DNA from: Bryobacteraceae bacterium
Lineage (GTDB): Bacteria; Acidobacteriota; Terriglobia; Bryobacterales; Bryobacteraceae
Assembly (NCBI GenBank): GCA_029975915.1
Contig: JARKOC010000352.1
Span: forward strand, 62,001 to 126,000
DNA length: 64,000 nucleotides
Direction of reading: 5' to 3'
Shown here: piece by piece, positions 52,005 to 61,168 of the stretch
Position numbering within the stretch: position 1 is the stretch's first letter
Layout of the letters: each line of letters begins with the position of its first letter
The notes under the pieces: generated by a model
The model's database searches: none
Told to the model about the DNA's origin: nothing
The model's input: the letters and a program-made list of their open reading frames with translations, nothing else
Position numbers and translations under genes: made by a program

Positions 52005-52649
52005 CTACCAGCCAAGTTCGCGCAAACGTTCGGCGGTGAGTTTTCCACCGGCGGCGCCGGCGGCCTGCAAGAGCTTTTCGACGTGTTTGGCCAGGATGTC
52101 GGCTTCAATGTTGACCGGATCGCGGGGCCGCTTGAACTTGAGCGCCGTCTGCTCGAAAGTGTGCGGAATGATGGCGATGGAAAACCTGCCAACCTCCACT
52201 GCGGCGATGGTCAGGCTGATGCCGTCCACCGCCACGGAGCCTTTTTCGACAAGATACCGGTCAAGGTCTTCGTACGGGCGCACGGTCAGCCACCAGTTCC
52301 CTGCTCCAGCCTGATCAATTGATTCGATCTCGCCGGTAGTGTCCACATGTCCTTGGACGATGTGGCCGCCCATGCGCGAACCCGGCGTCAGCGCCCGCTC
52401 GAGGTTCACTGGAGACCCGGAGGCAAGTCCGCCGAGCGTGCTCCGCTTGAGCGTCTCGGGAGAGACATCGGCGGAGAAGCCGTCCTTGCGCAATTCGACG
52501 GCTGTGAGACAGACCCCGTCCACCGATATGGAGTCGCCTTCCTTCATATCGCCCATCACCTTGGCAGCACGGAACTTGAGGCGGGCGCCGCCGGATGCGG
52601 AATGGACGGCTTCGATGGTTCCGATCTCCTCGATGATGCCGGTGAACAT
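52005..52649 (-). CDS. ribE: riboflavin synthase alpha chain
   Basis: 214 residues formed by two lumazine-binding repeats: MFTGIIEEIGTIEAVHSASG, GDSISVDGVCLTAVEL and ADVSPETLKRSTLG in the first, GHIVQGHVDTTGEI, GSVAVDGISLTIAAV and FSIAIIPHTFEQTAL in the second. It dismutates two dimethyl-lumazines to riboflavin. Ten bases after ribD on the same strand; ribA/B and ribH are not in the window. Confidence 0.96.
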   Translation of the reverse strand: MFTGIIEEIGTIEAVHSASGGARLKFRAAKVMGDMKEGDSISVDGVCLTAVELRKDGFSADVSPETLKRSTLGGLASGSPVNLERALTPGSRMGGHIVQGHVDTTGEIESIDQAGAGNWWLTVRPYEDLDRYLVEKGSVAVDGISLTIAAVEVGRFSIAIIPHTFEQTALKFKRPRDPVNIEADILAKHVEKLLQAAGAAGGKLTAERLRELGW

Positions 52650-52659
52650 CGCCTATTCC

Positions 52660-53769
52660 TTATTCCATTTGTCCCTTCGGCATCCAGGCCTCGACGGCGA
52701 ACTCGTCCTCCGTGATCCTGTGCAAGGTCAGGTCCTTCAGATGGATGGCCTCCATGCGGGTCCGCTTTCCTGAGCCGCCGGCGACGGGCAGCGACTGAAG
52801 GCCGCCCAGGATCTTGATCGCGTAATAGAAGTAGATCCGGTCGACGATGCCGGCGTCCAGGACAGCCCAGTTCAGCTTGCTTCCGGCCTCGATCATGAGC
52901 GAGAGATACCGGCGTTCAGCGAGCAGGCGGACAATGGCCTGGAGATCCACGCGGCCCTGGTCGTCGTCGGCGGCGATGACCTCGACGCCCAGGGCTTCGA
53001 GCGCCTGGCGGCGTTGCTTTGGCGCCACGGACGTGCAAAATATGAGCACGTCGTTTTGGCAGGATTGGACGAGTCTGTGGGTGACAGGCGTGCGGAGCAT
53101 CGAATCGGCGATGATGCGCAGCAGCGGCCGGGAGCGATCGAGGCCGCTACGGTCGTTGAGCATCGGATTGTCGGACAGGACTGTGCCGACGCCGGTCAGC
53201 ATCGCGTCGTGGGCGTGGCGCAGGGTCTGGACATGCTCGCGGGCGCGTTCGGAGGTGATCCAGCCGGAGTTGTCCTCCGGAGCGGCGATCTTGCCGTCGA
53301 GAGTGAGGGCGGACTTCAGCGTCACCAGCGGGCGGCCGGTCTTCATGAAGTGAAAGAATGCATGGTTGAGTTGCACGGCCTCGGCCTGGAGAGCGCCGTC
53401 GATGACCACTTCGACGCCAGCGATGCGCAGCTTCTCGAATCCCCTGCCGGAGACTTCGGGGTTGGGGTCAGCCGTGATGGCGACCACCTTTGAGACGCCA
53501 GCGGCGATCAGGGCGCCAGCGCAGGGACCGGTCCGGCCGTGGTGGGAGCAGGGTTCGAGATTGATATACAGCGTTGCCCCTCGCGCCAGGCCGCCGGCCT
53601 GTTCGAGGGCGATGACTTCAGCGTGCTTCACACCCGCGTAAGTGTGGAACCCCTGCCCGACGATCACGCCGTCGCGAACCAGGATGGCGCCGACGCAAGG
53701 ATTTGGCGAAGTCTGGTTCAGGCCCTGCCGGGCGAGTGCCAACGTCTGTTCAAGGTATCCGGCGGACAT
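52660..53769 (-). CDS. ribD: bifunctional riboflavin deaminase/reductase
   Basis: 369 residues. The N-terminal deaminase domain has the zinc ligands in GVKHAEVIAL and EPCSHHGRTGPC; the C-terminal reductase domain has RPLVTLKSALTLDGKIA, SDNPMLNDRSG and YLSLMIEAGSKLNWAVLDAG. It performs the second and third steps of riboflavin synthesis. ATG 53769 has GGAAGGA 7 bases upstream; a GTG at 53793 overlaps the ftsY stop. The C-terminus is typical in length. Confidence 0.95.
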   Translation of the reverse strand: MSAGYLEQTLALARQGLNQTSPNPCVGAILVRDGVIVGQGFHTYAGVKHAEVIALEQAGGLARGATLYINLEPCSHHGRTGPCAGALIAAGVSKVVAITADPNPEVSGRGFEKLRIAGVEVVIDGALQAEAVQLNHAFFHFMKTGRPLVTLKSALTLDGKIAAPEDNSGWITSERAREHVQTLRHAHDAMLTGVGTVLSDNPMLNDRSGLDRSRPLLRIIADSMLRTPVTHRLVQSCQNDVLIFCTSVAPKQRRQALEALGVEVIAADDDQGRVDLQAIVRLLAERRYLSLMIEAGSKLNWAVLDAGIVDRIYFYYAIKILGGLQSLPVAGGSGKRTRMEAIHLKDLTLHRITEDEFAVEAWMPKGQME

Positions 53770-53789
53770 ACTGCCATCCTTCCCAGGCT

Positions 53790-54707
53790 TCACTTCTCGA
53801 AGAGCGATGAGATGAACTTCCCGGCTTCAAACTCCAGCAGGTCGTCGGCCTGTTCGCCGACGCCGATATACCGAATCGGCAGATTCAGTTCGCGTGCGAT
53901 GGCGACGACGATGCCGCCCTTGGCCGTGCCGTCCAGTTTCGTCAGAATCAGCCCTGTGACGCCGGCCGATTCGGTGAACCGGCGGGCCTGCTCCAGGCCG
54001 TTCTGGCCCGTAGTCGCGTCCATCACCAGCCAGACCTCGTGCGGCGCATCGGGGATGACGCGGACCGCGGTCCGGCGCATCTTTTCCAACTCGGCCATGA
54101 GGTTGTCTTTGGTATGAAGGCGGCCGGCCGTATCGACGATGAGGGTGCCCGTCCTGCGAGCCTTTGCGGCGTGCAGGGCGTCGAAGATCACCGCGCTTGG
54201 GTCCGAGCCCTGGGACTGGCGGATGATGTCGGTTCCGGTCCGCTGGGCCCAGACCTCGAGTTGCTCGATCGCGGCGGCGCGGAAGGTATCGGCGGCGCAC
54301 AGCAGGACCGATTCGCCATCTTCCTTCAAACGCTGGGCGAGTTTGCCGATGGTTGTCGTCTTGCCGGAGCCGTTGACGCCGACGATCATGACAACGCGCG
54401 GCGGCTCAGCCGGCCGGATGCAAGGGCGCTCGGAGGCCTCAAGCACACCCTGGAGATGTTCCTGAATGAGCTGGCGGAGTTCGGAGGCATCGTTCACAAG
54501 GTGGCGCGCCACCCGTTGGCGGATGGTTTCGAGGATGTCGGCGGCGGTACGTACGCCCACGTCGGCGCTGATGAGCGTATATTCAAGCTCCTCAAGGAGA
54601 TCGGCGTCGATCTCCTTCTTTCCGTGGATGACGTCCTCGACGCGGTCGACCAGACCGGCGCGAGTCTTTTGTATGCCTTGTTTCAGGCGGTCCAGCAGGC
54701 TTGCCAT
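53790..54707 (-). CDS. ftsY: signal recognition particle receptor FtsY
   Basis: 305 residues: the N domain (MASLLDRLKQGIQKTRAGL) followed by the GTPase G domain with GVNGSGKTTTIGKLA, DTFRAAAIEQLEVWA, LIVDTAGRLHTKDNLMAE, ILTKLDGTAKGG. There is no long acidic A domain, as in many non-gammaproteobacteria. It docks ribosome-SRP complexes at the membrane. ATG 54707 is preferred over 54761. Its end overlaps the region of the ribD leader. Confidence 0.96.
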   Translation of the reverse strand: MASLLDRLKQGIQKTRAGLVDRVEDVIHGKKEIDADLLEELEYTLISADVGVRTAADILETIRQRVARHLVNDASELRQLIQEHLQGVLEASERPCIRPAEPPRVVMIVGVNGSGKTTTIGKLAQRLKEDGESVLLCAADTFRAAAIEQLEVWAQRTGTDIIRQSQGSDPSAVIFDALHAAKARRTGTLIVDTAGRLHTKDNLMAELEKMRRTAVRVIPDAPHEVWLVMDATTGQNGLEQARRFTESAGVTGLILTKLDGTAKGGIVVAIARELNLPIRYIGVGEQADDLLEFEAGKFISSLFEK

Positions 54708-54759
54708 TGCAGATTTTACTCGGGCTTCCTTTGATTGTAGCGATAATGGCAGCATCATC

Positions 54760-56157
54760 ATGCCAACCCGCCGCCTCTTCCTCTCCTTCTGTATCTGCGC
54801 TCTGGCTTCCGCGCAGCCGCAAGTGACTCCTGAACGGCTGGACCAGCAGGCGCAAGCCTACTACCGGCTGGGACAGTTCAATGGGACCGTACTTGTCGCC
54901 GTTGACGGGCGGGCGCTGCTCAGCAAAGGCTACGGGAAGGCGAACGCCGAATGGGACATCCCTAATACGCCGGAGACGAAGTTCAGGCTGGGTTCCATCA
55001 CCAAACAATTCACCGCCATGGCCGTGCTTCTGCTCGAACAGCAGGGCAAGTTGAAGGTGAGCGATGCCGTCTGCCAATATCTGGATCCCTGCCCGGCCGC
55101 CTGGAAGCCCCTGACGTTACACCATCTGCTCACGCACACGTCGGGTATTCCCAACTTCACAAGCTTCCCGGACTACCGGAAGACAATGATGATCGCGTCG
55201 CCGCCGGGTGAAACGATCAAGCGCTTTCTGGACAGGCCGCTCGATTTCGAGCCGGGCACGAAATTCAACTATTCGAACTCCGGCTACGTGCTTCTTGGCT
55301 ACATCATCGAGAAAGCCTCCGGCGAAAGCTACGCGACGTATGTGACCAGGAATATCCTTGCCCCGCTGGGCATGAGCGGCACAGGGTACGACAATACTGC
55401 GGATATCGTCCTCAAACGCGCGTCGGGTTATGAAAAGAGCGGGAGCGGCCTGGTGAATGCTCCGTATTTGGCCATGACCATTCCGCACGCGGCCGGAAGC
55501 CTCTACTCGACCACGCTGGACCTGATGACGTGGGATGCGGCGCTGAATGCGGGCAGACTGCTGACGGCCGAAAATTATCAGCGTTACTTCAAGCCAGCAC
55601 TCAACAACTACGCTTATGGCTGGAATGTCCAGCAGCGCGCCGGTGTGGAGGTGCACAGCCACGGGGGCGGAATCAACGGGTTTGCGACCATGATCTTCAG
55701 AGTCCCATCGCGGAGGTTGCTGGTGGTGACCCTATCCAACGTAACCCCTTCCAAGGCAGGAGACTTGGCCAACGACCTCTTCTATCTGGCGATGGGCAAG
55801 AACATAGACCTGCCGAAAGCGCTGGAAGCATTGAAGTTACCAGTGGAAACGCTGAAGCAATATGTGGGCGAGTATGCGCTGTCGCCAACCTTCATCCTGA
55901 CGGTGACACTCGAAGGCGATACGCTCGTCACCCAGGCCACCGGGCAACCGAAATTCGCCGTCTACCCTAAGAATGAAACTACGTTCTCTCCCCGTGACTT
56001 CGAGGCCGAACTGATCTTCCAGAAAGACGGCTCGGGCAAAGTAACTGGAGTTGTGTTGAATCAGGGCGGACGGAGGACAACAGCGGCTCGCCGTCAGCGT
56101 CCGGACCCGAGGGATCTCACCGGCCATATCCCAGCGGACAAAGTGCCTAGTCCCTAA
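54760..56157 (+). CDS. exported serine hydrolase (beta-lactamase class C fold)
   Basis: 465 residues. A signal peptide (TRRLFLSFCICALASAQ) is followed by a penicillin-binding-type domain with Ser79-x-x-Lys82 (LGSITKQF), Tyr171-Ser-Asn173 (FNYSNSGY) and HSHGGGING (His301-Gly) as third motif. A C-terminal lipocalin-like beta domain (about 365-445) follows. It could be an esterase, D-aminopeptidase or carboxypeptidase; true beta-lactamase activity is not implied. Divergent from ftsY with 52 bases between. Confidence 0.88.
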   Translation: MPTRRLFLSFCICALASAQPQVTPERLDQQAQAYYRLGQFNGTVLVAVDGRALLSKGYGKANAEWDIPNTPETKFRLGSITKQFTAMAVLLLEQQGKLKVSDAVCQYLDPCPAAWKPLTLHHLLTHTSGIPNFTSFPDYRKTMMIASPPGETIKRFLDRPLDFEPGTKFNYSNSGYVLLGYIIEKASGESYATYVTRNILAPLGMSGTGYDNTADIVLKRASGYEKSGSGLVNAPYLAMTIPHAAGSLYSTTLDLMTWDAALNAGRLLTAENYQRYFKPALNNYAYGWNVQQRAGVEVHSHGGGINGFATMIFRVPSRRLLVVTLSNVTPSKAGDLANDLFYLAMGKNIDLPKALEALKLPVETLKQYVGEYALSPTFILTVTLEGDTLVTQATGQPKFAVYPKNETTFSPRDFEAELIFQKDGSGKVTGVVLNQGGRRTTAARRQRPDPRDLTGHIPADKVPSP

Positions 56158-56371
56158 TCGCAGGCAGTGTTCGACTGCCGATGTTCAATCGCCAGGAGCG
56201 CAGTCAGCGTGTGATTTCAACACCTCACTGGACTCAGGTTCTCACCTTAACCCAAATAGGTGAATTACCGCTTGCACCGAACAAGACTTGACTGCAAAAT
56301 GGAGAAGATTACCGTTTAGTCACAAGTGTGTCCGTTGTATGGCGGAAGTTCGTGTGACTCGTGGAGGAGAA

Positions 56372-57178
56372 ATGTTCAAAAGAGGCCTGGTTGGGTTGGC
56401 GTTTTGTCTGTTTTCGGCAGTAGCGCCGGCCGCCACCATCGGTTACTATACTGCCAGCAACAGCGGGACAACGGCGCCGGCCGCCGGCATTACCGCAGCC
56501 GGTCACACCGCCGTGCAAATCACGGATGTCTCGACATTTGATTTCAACACGATCCAGCGGCTGGTGATCAATAACTCGGACAACGGCGCGGTTGAGACCG
56601 TTCTCGTTGACCGGGCGGCGGATCTGGCGACTTTTGTAGGCAACGGCGGAATCCTGTTTTTCCATGACCGGTTCGTTTCGCCTGTGGAAGATGTTGCAAC
56701 GACGGGCCACCCGGTGTTGCCAGGATCAGGCTCAATCGACTTTGTCCGGTCGTTCATCGTTGATGCGGACATCGATTTTGTGACCTCCAGCGGCATCGAC
56801 AACGGTCTTTTCGGCATCCTCAACAATTCGAGCCTCGACGGAGGCAATTCCTCTTCGCACGGCTATGCGACCACTTCCACGCTGCCCGCGGGGGCGGTGG
56901 TGTATATGTCGAACGGCAATGCGGCTCAAGCCGTCGGTTTCTCTTACGGCTACGGGTCTGGCACGGTTTACTATTCGACGATTCCTTTGGATTACTACCT
57001 GGACGGCAGTGGGCCGGCTGAAGTTCAACAGAACATGGCCAACATCTACTACCCCAACCTGTTGTCCGCCAATGAGTTTGGTGGAGGTGGCGTCAGCCAG
57101 ATTCCGGAGCCTGCGACTTTTGCCATGCTCGGCGCCGGGATCCTGGCGATTGGATTGATGAGGCGCCGGTCTTCCTAG
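56372..57178 (+). CDS. PEP-CTERM sorted exoprotein
   Basis: 268 residues: signal peptide (RGLVGLAFCLFSAVAPAAT), a beta-rich secreted body, and a C-terminal PEP-CTERM signal IPEPATFAMLGAGILAIG followed by a basic RRR tail. Such proteins are cut and anchored or released by an exosortase (EpsH/XrtA family), which is not in the window. GGAGGAGAA directly before ATG 56372 decides the start. A 214-base leader precedes it (56158-56371) without a clear promoter. Function unknown; related proteins often occur with exopolysaccharide. Confidence 0.9.
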   Translation: MFKRGLVGLAFCLFSAVAPAATIGYYTASNSGTTAPAAGITAAGHTAVQITDVSTFDFNTIQRLVINNSDNGAVETVLVDRAADLATFVGNGGILFFHDRFVSPVEDVATTGHPVLPGSGSIDFVRSFIVDADIDFVTSSGIDNGLFGILNNSSLDGGNSSSHGYATTSTLPAGAVVYMSNGNAAQAVGFSYGYGSGTVYYSTIPLDYYLDGSGPAEVQQNMANIYYPNLLSANEFGGGGVSQIPEPATFAMLGAGILAIGLMRRRSS

Positions 57179-57217
57179 AACCCTCTGGGTTCAACTGGTC
57201 ATCAGCACGAATCAAGC

Positions 57218-57261
57218 AACCGGAGTGGGAAGCTCTCCATTGGGGGTCATCCACTCCGGTT
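57218..57261. terminator. intrinsic terminator after the PEP-CTERM gene
   Basis: AACCGGAGTGG (57218-57228) pairs perfectly with CCACTCCGGTT (57251-57261), followed by GGCATTTT. It lies 39 bases after the stop at 57178 and 21 before the convergent yjbQ stop, so may serve both. Confidence 0.75.
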
Positions 57262-57282
57262 GGCATTTTGCGGGTGAATCAA

Positions 57283-57702
57283 CTATTCGCCAATGATTTT
57301 CACCAGGACGCGTTTGCGCCGCCGGCCGTCGAATTCACCGTAGAAAATCTGTTCCCAGGGACCGAAGTCGAGGTGTCCGCCGGTAATTGCGACCACAACT
57401 TCCCGCCCCATGATCTGGCGTTTCATATGCGCGTCAGCATTGTCCTCGCCAGTACGGTTGTGGTGATAGGCCCCCACAGGCTCGTGGGGCGCCAGTTTTT
57501 CGAGCCAGACGTCGTAATCGTGGTGCAATCCTGATTCGTCGTCGTTGATAAAGACCGAGGCGGTGATGTGCATGGCATTGACCAGGCATAGCCCCTCCTG
57601 CACGCCGCTTTCAAGCAGGCACTGTTCCACCTGCGGCGTGATGTTCACAAGTCCGCGCCGCGCTGCGACGTTGAACCAAAGCTCTTTCCGGAAGGTTTTC
57701 AT
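57283..57702 (-). CDS. YjbQ family (UPF0047) protein
   Basis: 139 residues. [59 protein letters not shown] and [10 protein letters not shown] are the family blocks. YjbQ has been reported to have weak thiamine-phosphate synthase activity in E. coli; its physiological role is uncertain. No signal peptide. Convergent with the PEP-CTERM gene. Confidence 0.92.
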   Translation of the reverse strand: MKTFRKELWFNVAARRGLVNITPQVEQCLLESGVQEGLCLVNAMHITASVFINDDESGLHHDYDVWLEKLAPHEPVGAYHHNRTGEDNADAHMKRQIMGREVVVAITGGHLDFGPWEQIFYGEFDGRRRKRVLVKIIGE

Positions 57703-57827
57703 GACGATGAGGCCATTCTATCCGGTGCATGGTTCGGAAATGGGAATGTGGACCACTGGAGGCAAACGGCGCGCCGCCAAATCCTCCGCCCCCAGCGGCA
57801 TGATTCGGGATCCAGTGCCCCTGGTGA

Positions 57828-58205
57828 TTATTTCGTGTAGTTGAAGACGATGACTGTCGTGAACGGCTTGGCGGAACCGTCCTGGAGCAGCGGAGTGAAC
57901 TTCCATTGCTTCACTGCCGCGATCGAAGCCGCGCTGAACATGGCGTTTCCCTTGAGCACCTTCGCCTCTACCACATCACCTTCCTCGTTCACGGCAATCT
58001 CGACGTCCTGGCTGCCGCTGACGTTCAACTGACGCGCAGCCGCCGGATAGACAGGCGCTACTTTCTTGGCCACGCGTGTCATCGCGGTTGCGGTCGGGAT
58101 GCTGAGTGACTGCGCGCACAGAATCACCGGAGACACGGCGGCGGCCACCGTCAGAACCGCCACGGCGGTCCAGCGGGAAAAGAGTCGTCCTGACTTACCT
58201 CTCAT
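57828..58205 (-). CDS. TonB C-terminal domain protein (energy-transducer type)
   Basis: 125 residues: signal/anchor (WTAVAVLTVAAAVSPVILC) then a TonB C-terminal domain: VAPVYPAAARQLNVSGSQDV, VVEAKVLKGNAMFSAASIAA, AVKQWKFTPLLQDG. There is no proline-rich spacer and the domain directly follows the leader, so it may be a periplasmic TonB-box-like adaptor rather than a full TonB. AAGGAG lies 8-9 bases before ATG 58205. Confidence 0.85.
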   Translation of the reverse strand: MRGKSGRLFSRWTAVAVLTVAAAVSPVILCAQSLSIPTATAMTRVAKKVAPVYPAAARQLNVSGSQDVEIAVNEEGDVVEAKVLKGNAMFSAASIAAVKQWKFTPLLQDGSAKPFTTVIVFNYTK

Positions 58206-58389
58206 TTCAATTCGCTCCTTCTTTTGCTGATTGGCATTCGCCGGCCCGGCCGGCGCTCGGCCCCACACCCGCCCTGCGGCGAACAGGACCGGCGCAAAAG
58301 CCGGTTGCGAAGTACTGACCCGTGGCAGGCATTGGGCGTCAGAGTTCTTATCGGACATGAATCCGGATGAATGAAAACAAATGAGTGGA

Positions 58390-59712
58390 TTACTTCGGCG
58401 CCGCAGGCGGCCCGCCGATGGTTCCGTTCCAGCCCATACGGACCCACAGGTTGGACTGCCTTGCATACCACCAGAAGTCACCGGCCACGTCGCGGCCTGC
58501 CAGAAAGAGCCCGCCCGGTCCCGCGGTTGGCGAGGCTTCGGCGAGAGATCCGCCGGTCGAGGCCCATCCCAGCCATCCTGATGCCGTACCTTCGCTGAAT
58601 CCACGGCTCCACCAGCCGCCCCAAGGATCACGGACCACAGCGTGGAGTACTCCGGCGCCGTCAGCCGCTAACTGGGGGTCCTGAGAGAGGATTCCGCCGC
58701 CGTTGGACCAACTGAGCCAGGTCTCCCCCTGCACGCGGGCCATCCAGACTGCGTTCCATGAATCGCGGACGGCGACGTAGGCCGCTCCGTCAGAGCCGCC
58801 CGCAACCGAGGGCGTCCCCTGCACAACTCCACCCCCGAACCGCCACCCCTGGAAGGTTCCGGAGGATGTCACCCGTCCGCTCCAGAGCCCATTCCAATTG
58901 TCCTTGCCGATGACATAGACCGAGCCGTCGCCAGCGGATGCGATCACTGGATCGGTCGCGAATACCCCTTGAAGCGGCGTCCAGGAGCCAAACGAATTCC
59001 CGTCGAATGTGAGTAACCAATAAGAGTTCCAGGCATCGCGGACGGCGATGAAGGCCGTGCCGGACAGAGACACCGCAATCGACGGCTGGCCGGCCGTCAG
59101 GCCGCCACCGAAGCGCCAAGACTCCCACGTGCGGGTGGACGCCCTGTAGACCGAGGCCCAGACGGCATTCCACAGGTCGCGGCACGCAAAAAAGACGTCG
59201 CCGTTGGGTGCGCGCGCTGCCGCGGGATTCGACTCAAAAGCCCCGCCGCCGTTCAGCAACGTGTCCGAGCCGTAGCGCGACAATCGCACTCCTCCCCAGA
59301 CATCCCTGAAGGCCGCGACCGGCTCTGGCGACCGCCCCGATTGAAGGACCCTGACCAGGAGCGGACCTATCGAGAGATTCGCCATCCGGGGAGCGCCCGT
59401 GTTCGGCAACACCCGAAAGGCGACCTGGCCGGAACCTTCGGCGAAGGCCGCCACCGGTTGATCCACGGCCAACCAGTCCTGCGCGGCGGCGACCGTCCAT
59501 AAACAGCCGGGCTGAGTGGTCACGTCCACCTGGCCGGACAGACCGGACAAGGGAGCATTGACAGTGGACACCGATATCGTGTAATCGCAAGCGGGTTGGA
59601 CCGCCGCCTGTTCCGATGGTGAAGGCGCCGTCCGTTCCGCCGGATCCCCGGCGACAGCGGCCAGGGGGGCAAAAACGAGCGCGGAAACGATGGCGAGCCA
59701 GGATAGGGACAT
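58390..59712 (-). CDS. secreted BACON-domain plus seven-bladed lectin-like propeller
   Basis: 440 residues. A signal peptide (SWLAIVSALVFAPLAAVAG), a BACON-type beta domain (about 40-115: YTISVSTVNAPLSGLSGQ, GCLWTVAAAQDWLAVDQP), then seven tandem repeats of about 45 residues. The repeats start FRDVWGGV, CRDLWNAVW, VRDAWNSYW, GKDNWNGLW, VRDSWNAVW, VRDPWGGWW and GRDVAGDFW. The R-D-x-W-N-x-x-W repeat with a GGG-x-x-x-x-P partner resembles PLL/AAL-like fucose-binding propellers, so carbohydrate recognition is likely. It is secreted and its target is unknown. Confidence 0.8.
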   Translation of the reverse strand: MSLSWLAIVSALVFAPLAAVAGDPAERTAPSPSEQAAVQPACDYTISVSTVNAPLSGLSGQVDVTTQPGCLWTVAAAQDWLAVDQPVAAFAEGSGQVAFRVLPNTGAPRMANLSIGPLLVRVLQSGRSPEPVAAFRDVWGGVRLSRYGSDTLLNGGGAFESNPAAARAPNGDVFFACRDLWNAVWASVYRASTRTWESWRFGGGLTAGQPSIAVSLSGTAFIAVRDAWNSYWLLTFDGNSFGSWTPLQGVFATDPVIASAGDGSVYVIGKDNWNGLWSGRVTSSGTFQGWRFGGGVVQGTPSVAGGSDGAAYVAVRDSWNAVWMARVQGETWLSWSNGGGILSQDPQLAADGAGVLHAVVRDPWGGWWSRGFSEGTASGWLGWASTGGSLAEASPTAGPGGLFLAGRDVAGDFWWYARQSNLWVRMGWNGTIGGPPAAPK

Positions 59713-59839
59713 CGTCGCTCGGACTTCCGCGTGGTGGGCCGAGTTGGCGCCACACTCAAGTCTTCGACCGGCACAGGCCGTAACTTTAACATTTTCAGCC
59801 TGGCGGCTCGGGTTGGGTTCCCTCTGTTACTGTAGTTTC

Positions 59840-61168
59840 ATGAAGCGTCTCATCATGCCGCTGGTGATGATCTGCGCCCTGTCGCAGGCGCAAAACCTTC
59901 AGATCAGCGAGCATACTCTGTCGAATGGGATGAAGATTCTCATTCACCCGGATCACGACGTGCCCAACGTCGCCATGTACTTCTTCTACAAGATTGGTTC
60001 CCGCAACGAGCGCCCCGGAACCACCGGCATCAGCCACTACTTCGAGCACATGATGTTCAATGGCGCCAAAAAGTACGGCCCGAAGCAGTTTGACATCGAG
60101 ATGGAGAAGAACGGGGGCAGCAACAATGCCTACACAACCCGCGATATCACCGCCTACACCGACTGGTTCCCGAAGTCTGCTCTGGAGCTGATGTTCGACA
60201 TGGAAGCGGACCGGATTCGCGATCTATCGTTCGACCCCAAAATTGTCGAAAGCGAGCGCGGCGTGGTCTATTCCGAGCGCCGCATGGCGGTGGACAACAG
60301 TCCGTTCGGCACGCTATTCGAGCAGCTCAATGCAGCCGCCTACACGGCGCATCCCTATGGTTGGCCGGTCGTGGGCTGGGCTTCCGACATCGAGGCCTGG
60401 ACGATGGACGACCTCAAAGCTCATTTCAAGATGGGCTACGCGCCGAACAACTGTGTGATGGTGGTCACCGGCGATGTGACCGAAGCCGAGGTGATCGCCC
60501 TTGCCAAGAAGTACATTGAGCCCATTCCGTCGCAGCCTCCGCCGCCGGCGGTCCGTACCAAGGAGCCTGAGCAGCTCGGCGAACGCCGCATCGTCGTTAA
60601 GAAACCTACTTCGCTGCCGCTGCTGCTGATCTCTTATCACATCCCCGAGACGCGCCACGCCGATGGACCCGCCTTCGAACTCCTCGAGGCTATCCTGTCG
60701 GGCGGACGCAGTTCCCGCCTGTATACGCGCATGGTGGACAAGGACCAGCTCGTTCTCAACATCAACGCCGGGACGCAACTGTCTCTCGATCCGGGACAGT
60801 TCCTGTTCAGCATGCAAGTCCGCTCCGGCGTGGACCCGCTCAAGGCCGAAGCCGCGCTCTATGACGAGCTCGCGAAACTCGCCGCGGCGCATGTTCCGGC
60901 GGCCGAACTCGAAAAGGCCAAAACGCAGAAGCTCGCTGACCTGTACCGTTCGCTCAAAACCATCTCCGGCAAGGCCAACCTCATCGGGCAGTACGAGGTC
61001 TTCTTCGGCGACCACAAGAAGCTGTCGACCGTCGCCGCCGAACTCGAAAAAGTGACGGCCGCCGACATCCAGCGAGTCGCGGCAAAGTATTTCAAAGAGA
61101 CAAACCGGACCGTGGGCACTCTCATTCCTGCCGCGGCGCCGGCGTCGCCGAAGGGAGGCGCCCAGTGA
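59840..61168 (+). CDS. exported M16 metallopeptidase, catalytic subunit
   Basis: 442 residues. A short signal (LIMPLVMICALSQAQ) is followed by the inverted zinc motif HYFEHMMF (His66, Glu69, His70) with Glu146 as third ligand, 76 residues later. It is one half of the paired periplasmic M16B peptidases common in Acidobacteriota and Proteobacteria. ATG 59840 is chosen for the signal peptide; longer frames to 59690 run into the divergent propeller gene. The stop overlaps the GTG of its partner. Confidence 0.92.
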   Translation: MKRLIMPLVMICALSQAQNLQISEHTLSNGMKILIHPDHDVPNVAMYFFYKIGSRNERPGTTGISHYFEHMMFNGAKKYGPKQFDIEMEKNGGSNNAYTTRDITAYTDWFPKSALELMFDMEADRIRDLSFDPKIVESERGVVYSERRMAVDNSPFGTLFEQLNAAAYTAHPYGWPVVGWASDIEAWTMDDLKAHFKMGYAPNNCVMVVTGDVTEAEVIALAKKYIEPIPSQPPPPAVRTKEPEQLGERRIVVKKPTSLPLLLISYHIPETRHADGPAFELLEAILSGGRSSRLYTRMVDKDQLVLNINAGTQLSLDPGQFLFSMQVRSGVDPLKAEAALYDELAKLAAAHVPAAELEKAKTQKLADLYRSLKTISGKANLIGQYEVFFGDHKKLSTVAAELEKVTAADIQRVAAKYFKETNRTVGTLIPAAAPASPKGGAQ

